Of a stretch of DNA of 64,000 nucleotides, positions 62,296 through 64,000 are shown in pieces. The DNA is taken from the NCBI GenBank assembly GCA_947450025.1, contig CANFTW010000007.1:1-64000 (forward strand). The letters run 5' to 3'. The notes under the pieces are model-generated. The model worked only from the letters and a program-made list of their open reading frames with translations, did not search any database and had not been told where the DNA came from. Every line of letters begins with the position of its first letter. Within the stretch, counting starts at the first letter, position 1. The DNA comes from Bacteroidota bacterium (GTDB lineage Bacteria > Bacteroidota > Bacteroidia > B-17B0 > Aurantibacillaceae). A program made the translations under genes and the position numbers.

Positions 62296-62303
62296 CAAAA
62301 ATA
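62296..62303 (-). promoter_or_regulatory. -7 box before the thiolase gene
   Basis: Minus-strand TATTTTTG runs from 62303 to 62296 and matches TAnnTTTG; the -33 element is not clear. Leader would be about 14 bases. Confidence 0.4.
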
Positions 62304-62426
62304 TTGTTTTTACTAAGACTTACTCATTAAAATAGGGTTTTTAATAGTTTTATATTTTTTACACACTAAAAGCGCTTAGATTTTCGTTACTTTGTATTAT
62401 CATTTTACGTTTTTTAATAGCATTTT

Positions 62427-64000
62427 TTGAAGAAAGTCAGTGTATATTTTTTAATTGTCGTAAACGCATTTTTATTTTTTGGAGTAAAAGCGCAAGTTGC
62501 AGCTCCCGATTTACGATGCGTTTCTGTTGCCTCGCCTACCAGCGCTGTTTTAACATGGGTTGTTCCATCTGATCCTTTAGGGTTATTTACTCAATATCAA
62601 ATATGGTGTTCTCCTACTCAAGCAGGACCTTATTCATTAATAGGTACTGTGAATTTTTATCTGCAGTCATCTTATACTCAAACGCCTTCAAATGCAAATT
62701 TACAATCGCAATATTATTATATCACAACGGTTAGCGGCACCTATACATCTTCGCCATCAGATACCTTGAGATCTGTTTTTTTAAATCTAAGCAATCCAGG
62801 AAATGGTGTTATTAATTTAAATTGGAATGCAACAAAAAGTCCTTTATTGACATCTTCTTCTACAACATACACCTTATCTCGAAAAACCACTCCTGGTTCA
62901 TGGAGCCCCATATACACAGGTAATCATTTAAATTTTAAAGACACCATTACGCTGTGCAAGGTTTTTTATAATTATAAAGTAGAAATTTCGGACGGGTTAG
63001 GTTGTATTTCATCATCTAATATTGCTAGCGATACTTGTTATAATGTGCAGCCTCCCAACGTCTTAGTCATAGACTCTGTTTCGGTAGATGATAATGGGCA
63101 AACGATTATTGGATGGCCACAGTCTTCTTCTTTAGATTTAGATTGTTACATCATTTATTCTTCTAGTGGTGGGTTTTTAACTGAAATAGGAAGAGTTTGC
63201 GGAATTAGTAATACCATCTTTACAAATACAGTTTCAAATGCGAATAGTGGTTCCGAAGGATATTGTATTGCAGGGATTGATAGTTGTGGGAATTTTAGTA
63301 TTCCAAGTTTAACGAATAATACCATGTTCCTTTCAACCACCTATGATTTATGTCAAAGAATGTCAACTTTAACCTGGACTGCTTATAGTAATTTACCAAA
63401 AGGAGTTTTAAAATATGATATTTACTGTTCAATAAATGGAGCAGCTTATGCATGGGTTGGGTCTAGTAATTCTAACACGTTCAATCATTCTGGTTTAATT
63501 CCGGGATCATTATATTGCTATTATATCAGAGTTGTTAATTCTGATAATTCTATTACAGCAAGATCTAATAAAGCATGTTTAACTGCCGGAGCTTTGCCAG
63601 GACCATCATTTGTTTATATCAATTCAGTTAGTGTAAACCCTACTAGTAAGTTTGTAGAAATTACTTATAGCGTGGATACTCTTCAGTTGTTTAAAGGTTG
63701 TCATATTTATAAATCAGAGGATGGAATTAATTTTACAAGACTAACTTATATATCATCTACAGTTTCGCCTCAAACATACATTGATAAAAATGTTCATACT
63801 CAAGAAAAAAACTATTTTTATAAAGTTGAAGTAGCTGATAATTGTGATAATCCTGGTGTTGTTAGCAATGTTTCCAAAACGATATTACTACATGTTAGTA
63901 ACGATCAGAGCGATTTTTTTAATGTAACCTTAACTTGGGATAGTTATTCCACTTGGTTGGGCGGAGTTCAGTCGTATAATATTTATAGAGCGGTTAATGG
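62427..64000 (+). CDS. Secreted fibronectin type III-like repeat protein (partial)
   Basis: An uninterrupted frame of over 520 codons opens at TTG 62427 and leaves the right edge. Residues 1-23 form a signal peptide ending VKAQ. The rest consists of repeated beta-sandwich units of about 100 residues, with strand patterns such as SAVLTWVVPSD, QYQIWCSPTQ, KYDIYCSINGAAY and CHIYKSEDGINF ending in YNIYRAVNG; aromatic-x-I-Y segments recur. This is typical of large gliding-motility-associated T9SS proteins of the phylum, but the diagnostic C-terminus is outside the window. Cysteines are frequent, suggesting disulfides. Confidence 0.75.
   Translation, partial: MKKVSVYFLIVVNAFLFFGVKAQVAAPDLRCVSVASPTSAVLTWVVPSDPLGLFTQYQIWCSPTQAGPYSLIGTVNFYLQSSYTQTPSNANLQSQYYYITTVSGTYTSSPSDTLRSVFLNLSNPGNGVINLNWNATKSPLLTSSSTTYTLSRKTTPGSWSPIYTGNHLNFKDTITLCKVFYNYKVEISDGLGCISSSNIASDTCYNVQPPNVLVIDSVSVDDNGQTIIGWPQSSSLDLDCYIIYSSSGGFLTEIGRVCGISNTIFTNTVSNANSGSEGYCIAGIDSCGNFSIPSLTNNTMFLSTTYDLCQRMSTLTWTAYSNLPKGVLKYDIYCSINGAAYAWVGSSNSNTFNHSGLIPGSLYCYYIRVVNSDNSITARSNKACLTAGALPGPSFVYINSVSVNPTSKFVEITYSVDTLQLFKGCHIYKSEDGINFTRLTYISSTVSPQTYIDKNVHTQEKNYFYKVEVADNCDNPGVVSNVSKTILLHVSNDQSDFFNVTLTWDSYSTWLGGVQSYNIYRAVN

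Overview
The window is AT-rich DNA from a Bacteroidota (Bacteroidetes) bacterium. Four things point there: a type IX secretion (T9SS) C-terminal sorting tail, promoters of the form TTG-N17..20-TAnnTTTG, frequent TTG and GTG starts with little Shine-Dalgarno signal, and several palindromic REP-like repeats typical of the phylum. No rRNA, tRNA, CRISPR array, insertion sequence or prophage was recognised.

Layout. 1-2.2 kb: the end of an unknown gene, then a T9SS-exported DUF2271 protein convergent with apbE, which encodes FAD:protein FMN transferase; together they look like a small extracellular flavoprotein system. 2.3-22.9 kb (+ strand): a large O-antigen-like locus. It holds an ABC exporter (Wzm/Wzt with a C-terminal sugar-binding domain), acyltransferases, a TIGR04325-type methyltransferase, about ten glycosyltransferases (two GT2-GT4 pairs look like an ancient duplication), two DegT-type sugar aminotransferases, a Wzy/WaaL-like membrane protein and a PglC/WcaJ-like phosphoglycosyl transferase. 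22.9-28.5 kb: an OmpH/Skp-like protein, a MazG-like NTP pyrophosphohydrolase, a DUF1398 pseudogene with one internal stop, a methyltransferase, the bifunctional (p)ppGpp enzyme, a Fur-family regulator and a STAS protein.

28.6-35.2 kb: low-molecular-weight tyrosine phosphatase, YbjN-like protein, class IV aminotransferase, a glycosyltransferase, type B ribosomal protein L31, a beta-helix-like lipoprotein and argS. 35.3-39.9 kb (+): a second sugar locus of epimerase, asparagine synthase and glycosyltransferase, tightly joined to bioD. 40-50 kb: housekeeping and accessory genes (arginase, an unusual ABC exporter half, DUF1826-like protein, lipoprotein, duplicated DUF1599 protein, folP, hydroxybutyrate dehydrogenase, LOG-family protein, uvrA).

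50.1-57.2 kb (- strand): a second polysaccharide export operon (wza, wzc, rfbC, a WecA/MraY-like transferase, a lytic transglycosylase) driven by a near-consensus promoter, preceded by an mpl-glycosyltransferase pair. 57.2-62.3 kb: mpl, a fatty acid desaturase, a cysteine desulfurase and a thiolase. From 62.4 kb a large secreted fibronectin-III-like protein begins and runs off the window.

The window therefore combines an ABC-dependent O-antigen-type pathway with a separate Wza/Wzc export route, and no Wzx flippase is visible for either. The most interesting single item is the flavinylation motif in the T9SS-exported DUF2271 protein beside apbE. Residue counts were made by hand and are approximate for the longer proteins.
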